From Neckera pumila (Eukaryota > Streptophyta > Bryopsida > Hypnales > Neckeraceae), in assembly GCA_963969595.1 (NCBI GenBank), contig OZ018415.1, forward strand, positions 12,214,001-12,278,000: a stretch of 64,000 nucleotides of DNA, given 5' to 3'. The first letter of the stretch is position 1; the number at the start of each line of letters is the position of its first letter. A program made the translations under genes and the position numbers. Shown one piece after another: positions 36,101-49,028 of the stretch. The notes beneath the pieces were generated by a model. It did not search any database. It saw only the letters and a list, made by a program, of their open reading frames with translations, and had not been told where the DNA came from.

Positions 36101-37171
36101 GACTTATTTCTTGTAATCAATATATCTGATATCAATACAATGAACATTGGAGAGGAGCTTTATGCAAACAAACTCACTTTATTCTTTTTATATGAATAAA
36201 AGATGAAGATTTTTGTAATTTGGTTGTTTTTATTGACTTGAATCGTTGATTTGACTTAATTCTACATTAAAAATGCAAAAGTATTCAATCTTAGAAATTT
36301 TAATTTGATATGTTTTTGATATTTCAATTTTGAATATCTAAAAATAACCAAAAAATTTTTATAGCATTTAAAAGTTCAAATTATTTTATTCTTATTTTTT
36401 TATTTTATAATTACTATAATACTTTTTAAAATATCACTTTGAATACCATTGAAATTGAAATGTTACATCTAAGTTTATTAAAAAATTGATAAACTTTTAG
36501 AATTTATTTTAATACAGTATAAAAGATTCAGTCAATAAGATTTGATCCATATTATGTAGCTCAAGGCCAAAAGTATTAAATTAAAATTCGTATTTTCAAG
36601 TAACCTCTTTTACTTGTAATCAAGAATCATAACTCTCTACTTATTATCTTATTTACGTAAAATGACAAAAACAAACTACTTCACATTTTGCTTCACATTA
36701 TATAGTTGTTAAATCTTAAGTGTCCTAGCTTCTATATTTTGGATGAAAATAAAATTCAAACGTGTCCCATACACATTAGGAATTCATCCAAACTCTCTAA
36801 GATTCTTTATTGTATATTCCTCTCATTTGTATAACATAGACTTTTAAGCCTACCACAAATTGTTCTACAATTTAATATTTAGAAATGCATTTTACTTTAA
36901 AAATTGACTTTTCTAGATCAAATACATGCCCTCTAAAAATGACCTCAAAACAATACTCAATCTTAAAAGCTATATAAAATCACCATATTTAAAATTATAA
37001 AATTTCAATTATCATCAAAAAAAAATTTTGTACAAGAATCACTACCATTCAATTTACTAACCACTATCAATTTTAGTAGCAATTTCAAAATTCATCACTA
37101 AGCTATTGCTTCTAAGTTGTATTTCATATGAATTCTTTAGGTTTTGGGAATTTAGCGCACCGCAAGGACAA

Positions 37172-37492
37172 CATTAGGAAAAATTTTAGCCCTCCAAAAG
37201 GCCGCTAAGGAATTGATTTTTGGGACCCTTGCAGTGCAATTTCAAAATTTTAAGAAAAAATATTTTTTCTTAAAAAAATATTTCTTTTGGAAAAAATTAT
37301 TAAAAAAATAAAAGATAATAAAAAAATAAAAAACTAACATGGCACTACTAGTGTACGTCAACATCTATTTTTTTTTAATTTAAAAAACTAAAATTAAAGT
37401 TTTAAAATTTTTATTTTTATTTTTTCTCATAATTGCACCGGGTGGGTGCAGAACTTGCGGCCTTTTGGAGGGCCTTGAAATTTCTTGTAATG
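37172..37492. mobile_element. CATTA-ended MITE, copy 3
   Basis: Ends CATTAGGAAAAATTTTAGCC and, inverted, GGCCTTGAAATTTCTTGTAATG in part. Subterminal GGCCGCTAAGGA on the left and ATTGCACCGGGTGGGTGCAG on the right match the other copies. The interior is almost only A/T plus CATGGCACTACTAGTG. Confidence 0.75.
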
Positions 37493-40400
37493 TTAGACAT
37501 TGAAGAATAAAAAATGTAATAATTGAATAAGGCAAAAAATTTGAAAAAAATTCCATATGCAATCCAAAATGTTTTTGAAAGAATAATATTCTATGGCTTC
37601 AAAGATTTTCTGACATTAAGAAAATAAAATGATTGAACAAAAATCTATTAATTTGAATTCTAGAAAAACTTACAACTGAAAACAAAACAACAAATGACTA
37701 GAAGGTTAATTAGTTTTACAAATGGAATCTTATTATTAAGTTTGAAGCTTTATTACTTTGGATTGATTTATCAATCAAACTTCATGTTAAAAATAAAATT
37801 TGTGAGGGAATGTGGAAGAAATCCAAAACTATGTCTATGTAAATTATAAGATAATTGTGTTTAAAATGAAAAATATTCTTTTATACCCAATCATTCTGCA
37901 TTTTTAGATTTCACATGCACTTAGTTAAAAAAGTTTGCACTAGTAGGTTCTGATATTTAAATACTCATAGCAGAGAATAGAGTTGAAAAACAAGTAAAAA
38001 ATTTAAGTAAAAAATTCAGTTGATTTCATTCTTCAAAAACACGTCAACTTGAAGTAGAAAATAGAAGGGAAATTTAGGTCGGCACCTATACATAATTCTA
38101 AAACGGAATTGAAATATTTGAATTCTACAGTGAGATTGTTGTAGCAAGTAATTTACATGGTATAAACCATTTTTGTTTTGAAAAGTTGATTTGAAACCAA
38201 ATTGAATTCATCAATATTTTTAGAAATTTGCCTTGATTGCCTACAAATCAAGATTCTTTATAAGTTTTACATCACTAATCCAAATGGAATGGGCCAAAGC
38301 TTTCCACATAGATATAAATCAATTCTATTAGATGAGAGGTTTTGCATTTCCTTTTTGTGGCCAAACTTGAGCATTTTGTGCTTAGGAGGATATAACTTTT
38401 TTCCAAAACACAAGCCCAAACAGCAATTGAAGTATGAATTTTATTCCAAATATATATGTATATATATAAACATTCCTTCCAAAAATGCAAAAAAAAATCA
38501 CAATAAAATTTGGAACTTGTCTTATCCAAGACAAATAGTATAAAATGAATGACTATTTTGGGATTCTTTAAAAATGAATAAACCAAATCATATAGGAATC
38601 TAATAAATGACCTTTTTTCTGTCTATCTACCTTAGTGATAGACCTCATCTTTTTGAGATTAATGGGCAATTTAGGGTAGGTTCTAACAAATTTTTTGATT
38701 GATTCTTGGTTGTGGACCAAATGGAAGGATTTGGGACAACATTACCTATTTTCCGGTTTAAATTATTTTAGGTTCAAATTATTTCAATAGTAACAAGTCC
38801 ATTTAAACTAGGCAATATCCATTCAAAAAGGTACTTTGGATTGATTCAATGTATTGCAAGCTTCCAAAAATCCTATTGATCATAGATTCTTGACCAATGA
38901 TACAATGGACTAGAGTAATTTGATTTGCATTAATTTAAAGCAAAGTATCATGATGCTTATTAGAAAAAAAATAGGCAATGGTTTGAAGATGTCAAAGGTT
39001 ATCATACTTAACAAAAACAAGACATCAATTGCCATGTCAAATTTTCAAATTTGACAAGTCTACATACCTTAAGAAAGTTCTTAATTTTATGAGTCTAATT
39101 TTTTGGAAATGATACACCTATTCATCTAGGAATTTGATAACTTTTGGCTCACAACCTTGGTGTTAGGACTTGGTCTTTGGGGGTTAATACAATCTAGTGT
39201 CAATGGCGTTCAAACACATCATTTTCATTCTTAGCTGTGGACTATATGACAGACTATAACAATGTTACAATGTTGACTATAACAATATTACAATGTTAGC
39301 TATTACCAATTTGAACTATTTTAGATCCAAGTTGCTTAATTAGTAACAAATCCATATATATCCAAGACTTCACTTGCATTAGCCAATTGCATCAACCAAT
39401 TGTCAATTATCAATGTATAAAGGGCACATATGGAGGCAACATCAATAGGCACTCAACCAAGTTCTTAATTTCCAGTGCTCTTGCCTGGCTAGCTTAGATC
39501 TCACCATTTACATGAAAGAATTTTTTTGAAATGAATTAAAAGATGACATATCATATAGATTGTATTGTAGGCAAGGTTTTCTTCTAATAATTATAGTAGC
39601 ATCACATAATTTGTTTTTTGCTAATATTTTTTTATCAATTACTTTGTGAGTCCAACCAATCAAGCAATGACATTTGTCACTTGTATTCAAAAAATAAATC
39701 CAAATTTTTTGCACTACTACAATGATCAAATATCTAAATATTCATTGTTTAAATTTCATTATTACTAGTGTGCCTTGTGCCATGTCAAAAGTGATTACTA
39801 AGCCCTCTTCAATCTCCTCAAATAAAAGTAAAAGTAAATTTTTTTAGGTTTTTTATTAAAAATTAACTCAAAAATCCATAAGGTTTAACACCATAGGTTG
39901 AAACAAAGCCCATGTACCCTCCTCTCATAGAGCTTTCCAACAGTACTAAGAAAGCAATGGGGGGACGCTCTTATTATTATCTTTTAGATTGGATTGATCC
40001 TCTTATATTGTATACTTTCATAAATCTAGTTTTCTATCTATTATCTATAATATCTATTAGGTGAATGAACGTAACATTGATGAACTTCAAGCAAGGAACT
40101 CTTGCTTCCACAAATCAAGGCTCCTTTGCCAGTACAGTAAATCTTGAATGCAAACTTTGCCCAATGAATTGTGGGTCACTGTGACACGACCCCAGCCCTC
40201 CCTATAATCATGAAAACTTTGGATCGATATTTCACCATTACTTAGCAACTTCGTGCTCCGTAATATCTTCAAGATAAAACTAGCGGACAAAACAACAAGC
40301 TTCCAAAGTTCGAAATTCTCCTGTGCAATGGAGAATTATATCCTGAAGTTCCAAACTCTCATGTTGCAGTGGAGACTAGAGAATCACAGAAGAAAAAACT

Positions 40401-40563
40401 TCATCGAAAGTAAAATTTATGAGAGAATGACGAAATTACATTTCCAGAGTAGAAAAGATTCAACGCTAAGTCAAGCCAGTACGTTTTCCATTGAAAACTG
40501 TAAGAAAGACAGGTTTCAGACCCAAAAGTATCTCATCAGTACAAGGCACAGGCATCCGTCACT

Positions 40564-43500
40564 TCACTTCTGAGCACCTTGATTGGATTTCTTTTGTCGT
40601 TTCTTCGGTCTACTTTCTTCCCTTCTCTCTGCCAATTTCATTCTAATATCCAAAACCTTCTTGCTCGCATCTTGAAACATTGCATCTGACCGCGTTGCAA
40701 GCATATTCTGTACAACAGGAAAGAGATGAGAGTTTCATCACTTCATCAAATATATCAGAATTGACACATTTTACTCCAGTAACGCAGACCCGCAGACCTC
40801 TTTCATATGACCCTTAAAATGACATTCAAGAATACCCTGCACACTTGTCAAACTAGCATTGGCTGTAGCACACTTGTCACACATTTAAAACTATTTCTGA
40901 GTCATTATTTGAGACCTAGACAGTCAGATTAAAAAGGCCAGGGTGTACTATCCCAGCATTACAAATCAATGGTGTGAAGACACCATCCCCAATTTTCTAA
41001 TGTCTTCTTGCATATTTAACAAAGAACTAGGCATGTAGCCATGAGTACGTTGATCCCAGAGTAAGAAGTGCACCTGTACAAGCCCCATGCCAGCTGAATT
41101 GTATCCAAGGACATCCTTCAATTTCTGCATAGGAATCTCATTCAATTCAGTCTCACTTTAACAACAAAATTCTGGATTAAATTTTTTTGTAGAGGGAAAA
41201 TGATTACAGACCTGCACACCAGCGTGAATTACAGGATGGAGAGAGGTTAAGGTGGCGCGGGCTGATGAAGTGGCAGTGAGCTGTGAATGGTGGATTCTAA
41301 CAAGCATAACAACAACTCGACATACAAGCTCCACCTGCCAAAACCATTTGCCAGAGCTTCAATAAATCTAGAGATCATCAAATCTGAATTACATTTGTCA
41401 TAGTCTAACCATTAACATTGGTAAATCTAAAACCACGAATCGTATAGAGCTTAAGCTGCACACTCTCGTACCTGAGAGCCTGAACCAATCCATCCTTGCG
41501 TGTAGGTCAGCAACTTCAAAGCATCGCTGAATGGTAACGACTGTCCATTAAATCAAGTCAGCTTCAGTGGAGCATACTGGAGAGGTAGTGCAACGAAGGA
41601 ACTGCATTACTTGCAATCTCAAAAACCATTTCAAACAATCAGGCTGTTCCGTATAGGACATCAACTTCAAAAAGATAAATTTCAAACTAAGCATAAATCA
41701 CAGCATACCAGAAGTGCTTGTTCAAGGTCACTTGGCCGAACGCTTGAAATGGCTCGCAGTACGTAGGCTTCGGGAGACAGTCCCAACATTAACACATTGG
41801 GTTGAAATGTATCTTCGTTACCATTATTGGACTCCTGCAACACATGCCATAATACATCAGCTCACGCACGATGCAATTATAGCTACATCAACAATATATC
41901 CAGAGACTTCACAAAGATTATCACTTCAAAAAACACCTGAAAGTATTAGTTCACCTAGATTAGCCTACATTAGCAGCTTCATTCAAAGTACAAACAGTCC
42001 TGGTCATGTTCAGAGCTTTAACCCCTTCGTGTCCAAATGGTCAATAGTGGCCGCTTCCATATCAATAGACGTTGAGACAAATCACTTAGAAAGCTTCACG
42101 GATGTACCAAGAGAAAGAAGAATCATAGCCTACATTTTTGAACGAAACATTCTGTTTTGAAAGTTACGATAATCGACTATTAGCTTCCAAAGTGGAGTTT
42201 CAATTTTTGGCTTGGGCACTTTCGGGGCTAACACGGTGTCTGAAGCGAACTCTCAAATTCTTCAAGATAACAAAAATTTGGCAGAGTTAAGACACACAAC
42301 ACATGAGTGCACACCTTATGAAGACGTAATCGTTCAATTTCAGAGTCGGCCATGTCCACGGCTTCGATAATAGAATCAGCTGCAGACAGAGTTTCCTGAG
42401 TACGCTTGCTACCAACTTCCACACCAAGCTCAGGTCCTTCATCTCTGTTATTATCTGTTGCCTCAAACATAGTCTCCAGTCTCTTTTCTCTTTCCTCCTA
42501 CACAGAACAATAGCCACCAAATTCAGCTTCTCACTGAACAGGCAAAGTGCTCCACAGTTTTTGGAATAAGCAAATGCAACGATCATGACACAGGCTATTC
42601 AGCATTACGAAGGAATCCCAAAAGCAATAGTAAGAAAAAGGGCTCCAATAATCCATCGCTCCTAAATTTTAAGTGCCCGACAATAAGTTTCAAGAAAGCT
42701 TATTGTCGGTTTCGGTTTTGATCGCGTCTGAACATTCTTGGATTATGGCACTAATTCTAGAGAGCGAGAAATTGCAGAGCAAACCTCAATAAAAAAGGGT
42801 TCCTCCGTGCGGTCCCACCGTCTAATTGAACGATCATGGGAACCAGTAACCAAAAAGTCACCATGAGGACTGACAGCGAGACACCACACTTCCGCATGAT
42901 GCCCTTCCAGTGTAAGCAGAAGTTCAAATTTATCTGCGTCCCAGTACTTTACAACTCCATCCTTTCCAACACTGAACATGTAGTGTGTCTTTGGCACAAA
43001 TTGAACCGCCATTACACTGCCAAAAAAGGGGAATAAAAACTCAATAACATTAGGTATAAGAGGCTAATATAAGGCAATTTCGCTTAATGGATTCTGCGTA
43101 CTCCAGCATAAATAACATAAAGATGATTATGCTAGCATCTGTCTCGTGGTAAGCACAAAGCAATCAACTTAACCTTGGCAACTACTTAGTCTACGCAGTC
43201 CTCAAGCGCCCCTACCGTCTACCTTGAGTGACTCTAATGCAGCTTTTGCTCACATTTACAATTCAAATCGGGATAATGGTTGGTTGAGAATGCAAAACCT
43301 GTCACCGTGAGCAAAGAGAGATTTCCGGCAATCACCAAAATCCATGCCCCAGATCTTGACATTCTTATCAGCAGATCCACTGGCAAGTACGGCCCCATCT
43401 GAAGAAATGTCCATCGATAGAACTGGTAGCTTGTGGCCATAGAGTGACACAAAAAACTTCAAAGTGTCTGTAAAAAATATCTGCAGCTCACGAAGCCAAA

Positions 43501-46500
43501 CAAAATTTAGATTTATAGTAAAATATTTGAAGTACTACCACCGACCATTCCCCACGTGATAAAGGAGCAAAAAAACAGAGCAAATATATAATCCTATGAT
43601 ACTAAAATGGTCATGTTTCTAGGGAGTCATTGAGCAAGATAAAAAGATGAGAAGTGATACCGATACAACCCAATCTAGTACCTTAATTGTAGAGTCAAGA
43701 AGAGCAACTGCAATGTATCTAGCATCGGGACTGATGCGCACACACAGTACGTCATCTGCCATTTGCAATGTCCGAGTGTTGCGTATATTCAACTGCTTAA
43801 TTCCCACCTGCTTGAAAACACCGTACTAGAGTTAAGAGGCTAGTTAAAAATACTAGCTAAAGATACTAGCCAAAAATAGAGAATCTTTGAATGCTCATCC
43901 GAGCATCAACATAAAGCAGAAAATTCGAGATAAATATGGCACTCACCTTGTCACCCCCTTTCACAAGCTCGTAGTCCCAGAATTTAACATTCTTGTCAGC
44001 ACTCCCACTAACGAAACCTGAACCATCTGGCATGGGTGCTAATGACCATACAGCACCCCCATGGGCTTCCAAGACTTGAGTCCGTTCAGCACCTGCTATA
44101 TCAAAAATTTCTATGCCTCCAACCTTGGTACCTAAGATTGCTTGTCGATTTCCGGGAACAATTGTGCCAGAAAGACCATAACCAGATTCTATCGTTCGAA
44201 GACAAACACCTGATCTAGGATTCCAGATTTTAACTGCATTGTGACTTGCAGTCATGAGGGTAGTACTATCTGCGCTCAAGGCTGCCACTCGTACATCCGA
44301 CCGATGACCGGAAAGCTCAATCGAATGCACTCGAGAAGTGGACTCCTCCTGAACCTCATAAACTTCTAAGCTGTTATTATGCAGCGCTAAGCCAATAGAT
44401 CCTAAAGTGCCTTTCCTGGGCTCCGCAGGAGAAAACGAAAAGGATGAAATCTTTTGTTTTAACCTAATTGTTTGTAGCAACTGAAACTCGTCTGAGGCTG
44501 ATAGGTTTTCAGTAATATCGGCCACATCTTCATCAGGTTGGTTTTCCACTGGCTCTCCTTTCTTAGCAGCTTTCTCTCGGCTACGTTTCTTTCGTCGTTT
44601 GGCCTTCTTTAAAGCTTCAGACTCATCACGAACCCGATATAAATCAATCGTTTTGCCAGCAGCTTGGCACCCTAGTAGGGAACCATTGTGATTGAACTTC
44701 AAAACTGACACACGATCTGTGCCCTGACGCTTGATGCTCCCTAGAGGAATCAAAATATCCCACTTGCTTCTCGGTACCTCTTTCGTTTCACCGTTGAGAA
44801 TCTCTGGAAGCTCGGTTTCCTCGGACACCGCATGCACCTCCTTTTGCGCATCCTGAATATTTACGCATGCTCTGTTCAACGCTCTATTCATGCTCTATTC
44901 AACGCTCTATTCATGCTCTATTCAACGCTCTATTAATGCTCTATTCAACGCTCTATTCATGCTCTATTCAACGCAAAACTCCATCCTTAACAGTAGAAAT
45001 CCATAAAGTTTTAGTCATATACGGCTAGCACCCTCTAGGAACGAATCAGGAGCACTAAATTATTGAAGAGCTGGCCCGCTAGTGAAGCAGTTTATTCCAC
45101 TGCCAGGCAATCATTACACAAAAGCCCACATGCAAACATGCAAACCAAAGGCCACTGTAGATGAAAGGCATTAAATAAAAATGCCGCATGTGCCAAGAAA
45201 AAGAAAAAAGGCACTAAATAATTCTGAAGTAGGCCACAGCCGCCCCTTGCTAACATAACATGAGCTCAAGATTGAGCACGATAAGGATCTGGATTCCTTT
45301 TCTCGGTTCACTTTCATTGATTCCAAGGGGTGTTCAGGCAAAACGTTATGCTGTTTTCTAAAGTATAATACCGGAGCATTCACAAGTGTCAATACAACCT
45401 ACCTCATTCTTAGTGATTGTAAACACTCGAAGCTCAGCATCTGCCGATCCTGTGACAAGATGACGTTCCAAGGGATCGACATCCAAAGCCCAGACTGCAC
45501 TGCGATGACTCACAATCCTTTGAACACAGCTTTGAGTGTCCAAATCCCACACACGAACGTGCGTGTCCTTGCAACTGCTGACAAGCTTCTTGGTCGTCTC
45601 CAAGAAAACGAGATCCGTCACCTGTCCATTAAGCTCCAGACAATCCCTTTATCAATAATACACAAGGTAGGTAGAACCATACTACCATTACAATTTCAAC
45701 TCATAATACAGATGTGCCATGAATTCATTACAAGAATGGCTGCAAATGTAGAGACCTGGTCACGGTGACCTTTCAGACGGTAGAGACCAGTCTCTGCCAC
45801 AGCATCCCACACAATGATGTCGGTGTCCGTGCTCCCGGAAGCCAACAAAGCCCCAGTCTTGTTGAACGCCATAGCTGTGACCGCCCCCTTGTGTCCCGTA
45901 AGAACCATCTCGCAAGTGCCTTTGACAGTATCCCAAACGCGAATCGTCCCATCCTTGTATCCCACAGCGACCTACACCAGGAATAATGCTGTGAGTGATT
46001 AGCGATGGACAAGTGTCCAGAATGCATTCATTGTACAAGGACTGAGAAGGATAACCTGAAGAATAAGTCGATGAAAGGAAGGAAAACACCAATGCCTAAT
46101 CTGTAATTGAAAATTACGAATTCTGGAGAAGTTTGACAAGAAAAGACAGATGAGAAAAGATAGAGCTAAATACCCCATCTGAAGAAGCCATTGATTAAAC
46201 ACCGCAACCTCACAAACTAATTCATCGTGCAAACCTTATAGTGCAAAGCAATAGGCTCCACTCATAGAAAATCCCATACTTCATTCATTGAGCAAAGACT
46301 GAGAAGAACAACCTGAGGAATAGGTTGATGAAAGAAAGAAAAGGATACTTCTGAAGAACTACCTTCACCGAAACCATGAACAATTCAGCACTGGAAATCA
46401 AGGCAGACGACGAGAGACGAACAGCAAGAGCTAAATACCCCATCTGAAGAAGCCTCTGATGAAACAGCAGTCTCACAAACACAATGATTGTGTAGATCTT

Positions 46501-47051
46501 GTTTAGGAAACGTTATAAACTGCACTCATAGGGTCTTTTTCTCTGGGTGCAAGGAGAGACAATAGGGTTTACGGTTCACTAAGAGAGCAAATGCTTGGCG
46601 ACCATCACTCCCCTTGTTTTCTCATTCAAACCGAATACAATTCACCTCACTCACCAATAAAAAAGCATTGAAAAAAACAGAAGTGTCACAAACTCATGCA
46701 TTGTACAAAGCAGTAGACTGCACTCACAATCGTTATCTCCGGATAAATTGAAGAGTTTAGGCCTCAGGATTTAGGATTCAACAGAACAGTCGTTCCAAAA
46801 TCCACGAATTCACTCACCAATGAAGCCGAAGAAGGCATAGACGCGACGGCCGTGACAGTGGGACGCTGCGTTTCTCCGGAAGGCACAAGCTGGTTGACGC
46901 ACCGCCCTTGCTTCACATTCCACACAAGAAACTGCTCCAATGCACCGGCTAGCAGCAATTTGCCCGACTGGTCGAAGCAGACGCGCGCCTCGCCCGAGGC
47001 CACCAAGCCAAAGGCGGCGGCTTCCTCGTAGCGGAGATACGCCTTCACCAT
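40564..47051 (-). CDS. WDR3: WDR3/Utp12 (Dip2) WD40 protein of the small-subunit processome (13 exons)
   Basis: A nucleolar component of the U3 snoRNP/UtpB complex needed for 18S rRNA maturation. Exons: 47051-46818, 45971-45756, 45621-45403, 44852-43947, 43807-43682, 43480-43299, 43016-42785, 42497-42315, 41834-41709, 41540-41472, 41334-41212, 41124-41074, 40707-40564. All GT-AG, 2811 nt, 936 aa, close to the roughly 940-950 residues of plant and animal WDR3. The start [15 protein letters not shown] is the family start. Two sets of WD repeats are evident (IRVWD, IIVWD, VRVWD in the first; VKIW, VKFWD, KIWG, VKYWD, RRWDR in the second) with a lysine/arginine-rich linker ([17 protein letters not shown]) between them. 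From about residue 770 comes the helical Utp12 domain ([19 protein letters not shown]) and then a basic tail ([11 protein letters not shown]). Confidence 0.95.
44867..44974. repeat. Minisatellite in WDR3 intron 3
   Basis: A 23-bp unit, GCTCTATTCAACGCTCTATTC plus AT, is repeated about 4.5 times with small changes. It abuts the 3' end of intron 3, starting 15 bases from the exon 4 boundary at 44852, so the usual pyrimidine tract of the acceptor is replaced by a purine-rich repeat in the transcript. Confidence 0.9.
46009..46525. repeat. Tandem duplication inside WDR3 intron 1
   Basis: 46009-46262 and about 46278-46525 align: ACTGAGAAG, ATAACCTGA/ACAACCTGA, GTCGATGAAAG/GTTGATGAAAG, AGCTAAATACCCCATCTGAA and CTCACAAAC occur in both in the same order. 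A third short match (CATTGTACAAAGCAGTAGAC) is at about 46696-46730. The unit is about 265 bp. Confidence 0.75.
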
Positions 47052-47101
47052 CGCTACGAGGGAGAAGAAGGTCTGGACAATGGTAAGACGACGGGGACCT
47101 T

Positions 47102-47196
47102 AAACCCTAAACCCTAAAAAACCTCCTGAAATCCTCCTGATCGCCATGGCTGCAAAAGCGCTGCAACTACGAAGCCTAGTGATCCTTAAACCCTAA
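47102..47196. promoter_or_regulatory. Telo-box motifs at the WDR3 5' end
   Basis: AAACCCTAA occurs at 47102-47110, 47109-47117 and 47188-47196, that is 51-145 bases before the WDR3 start codon. Telo boxes are known promoter elements of plant ribosomal-protein and ribosome-biogenesis genes, which fits a processome subunit. Confidence 0.6.
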
Positions 47197-47472
47197 ACCT
47201 TGTAACCCTTTAAAAAAAAATGTAAACCCTGCAACCCTGTTGAGGTCTCGGACATGTAATAAGGAAAATGAAGATTGGAGAGGATCCAAAACGGGGTGCC
47301 GGGGTCTGCCGCTGGGGTTTAAGCCTATGGCTGTGGGTGGACGATGAACTAGAGCGGGCACGTGCAAAAATTTGAATCACAAGCATGCCCTAGACACTAC
47401 CTCCCGTTACATGAGAACCTCTCTTAGAGCATTCCCACTACTGTAGTGCGTTCCTATCCCCATCCCCATATA

Positions 47473-49028
47473 TATACCTTAAATCAGGCTGTTTGTTTGT
47501 TTGTTTTGTTTGTTTGTTTTATTTGTTACGTTGAGATCTCCCGGACCGTGCATCCCACGGCCGTGTGCTTGGTATCGTCGGAAAGCTCTCGCCGAGGAGG
47601 GGTGCACCGGCTTGGTTTTGTGGCGTTTGGAGCGGTGGTGCAAAAGTTATTGAATTTCAATGTATTTATTGATTAAAAAATTAGAAAATTACTTTTACTT
47701 TGATTTTGGTGGTGTTCTTGGTACTGGGAGTGGAACCAGGAATAGATGAAAATTGGGCCAACGGCACAGGGTCACACTAGTATACCTTAAATTTGGCTGT
47801 TTGTTTTGTTTTGTTTTGTTTGTAGCATGGACAACTTCCTGACCGTGCGTCCCCCGGCCGTGTACTTGGTACCGTCCGAAAGCTCTCGCCGAGGAGGGGT
47901 GCACCAGCTTGGTTTCGTGGCGTTTGGACCTATGGTGCGGAAGTTATTGAATTTCAAAGTATTTATTGATTAAAAAATTAGAAAATTACTTTTACTTTGA
48001 TTTTGGTGGCGTTCTTGGTACTGGGAGTGGAACCGGGAGTAGAACTGGGAGTAGAATCGGAAGTAGAACCACGAGTGGAACTGGGAGTAGAACTGGGAGT
48101 AGAATCGGAAGTAGAACCACGAGTGGAACTGGGAGTAGATGAAAATTGGGCCAACGGCATAGGGTCACACTAGTATACCTTAAATGAGGCTGTTTGTTTG
48201 TTTGTTTGTTTGTTTGTTTGTTTGTTTGTTTGTTTGTTTGTTTGTTTGTTTGTTTGTTTGTTTGTTTGTTTGTTTGTTTGTTTGTTTGTTTGTTTTGTTT
48301 TGTTTTGTTTTGTTTTGTTTTGTTTTGTTTTGTTTTGTTTGTAGCATGGACAACTTCGTGACCGTGCGTCCCCCGGCCGCGTGCTTGGTAGCGTCGGAAA
48401 GCTCTCGCCGAGGAGGGGTGCACCGGCTTGGTTTCATGGCGTTTGGAGCGGTGGTGCAAAAGTTATTGAATTTGTAAGTATTTATTGATTAAAAAATTAG
48501 AAAATTACTTTTACTTTGATTTTGGTGGCGTTCTTGGTACTGGGAGTGGAACTGGGAGTAGAACTAGGAGTAGAATCGGAAGTAGAACCAGGAGTGGAAC
48601 CGGGAGTAGATGAAAACTGGGCCAACGGCATAGGGTCACACTAGTATACCTTAAATGAGGCTGTTTGTTTGTTTGTTTGTTTGTTTGTTTGTTTGTTTTG
48701 TTTTGTTTTGTTTTGTTTTGTTTGTAGCGTGGACAACTTCCTGACCGTGCGTCCCCCGGCCGCGTGCTTGGTACCGTCGGAAAGCTCTCGCCGAGGAGGG
48801 GTGCACCGGCTTAGTTTCGTGGCGTTTGGAGCGGTGGTGCGGAAGTTATTGAATTTCAAAGTATTTATTGATTAAAAAATTAGAAAATTACTTTTATTTT
48901 GATTTTGGTGGCGTTCTTGCGACTGGGAGTGGAACCGGGAGTAGAACTGGGAATCGAATCGGAAGTAGAACCAGGAGTGGAACCGGGAGTAGATGAAAAT
49001 TGGGTCAACGGCACAGGGTCACACTAGT
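47473..49028 (+). repeat. Four-unit tandem array of repeat K
   Basis: Units start at TATACCTTAAAT at 47473, 47781, 48174 and 48645. Each has a TTTG/TTTTG tract, a GC-rich core (GGAAAGCTCTCGCCGAGGAG, GGGTGCACCGGCTTGG, GTGGCGTTTGGA), AAGTTATTGAATTT, an AT spacer, and a nested minisatellite of GGGAGTAGAAC-type 12-mers ending CAGGGTCACACTAG. Unit lengths differ (about 308, 393, 471, 384) mainly through the microsatellite and the minisatellite. ORFs through it are repeat artefacts. Confidence 0.9.
48192..48343 (+). repeat. Long TTTG/TTTTG microsatellite
   Basis: About 26 TTTG units followed by about nine TTTTG units inside the third array unit. The same compound order, TTTG then TTTTG, occurs in shorter form in the fourth unit. 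Confidence 0.95.

Larger units (their letters stand above)
33270..40563. other. AT-rich intergenic DNA with repeats
   Basis: No gene is supported in these 7.3 kb. 33516-33560 resembles 19610-19655 (GGTACCCAATGAAAATGAGAC). 34444-34480 has three tandem CGGCTCATTTA units. 38250-38400 resembles 62260-62340 and so may be a decayed 0.94-kb TTAA element (AAATGGAATG, CAAAGCTTT, ACATA). 39895-39960 is a partial K repeat. Other elements are listed separately. Confidence 0.4.

Noticed and set aside
44853..44891. Separate gene starting inside the WDR3 ORF ([11 protein letters not shown])
   Set aside because: These codons are the intron 3 minisatellite read in frame; exon 4 begins after the AG at 44853.
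47101..47120. Interstitial telomere repeat
   Set aside because: Only two overlapping AAACCCTAA units; better explained as telo boxes.
47992..48459. 155-codon and overlapping ORFs through the TTTG array
   Set aside because: They are created by the TTTG/TTTTG microsatellite (KQTN or FVCL runs) and array repeats, on both strands at once.
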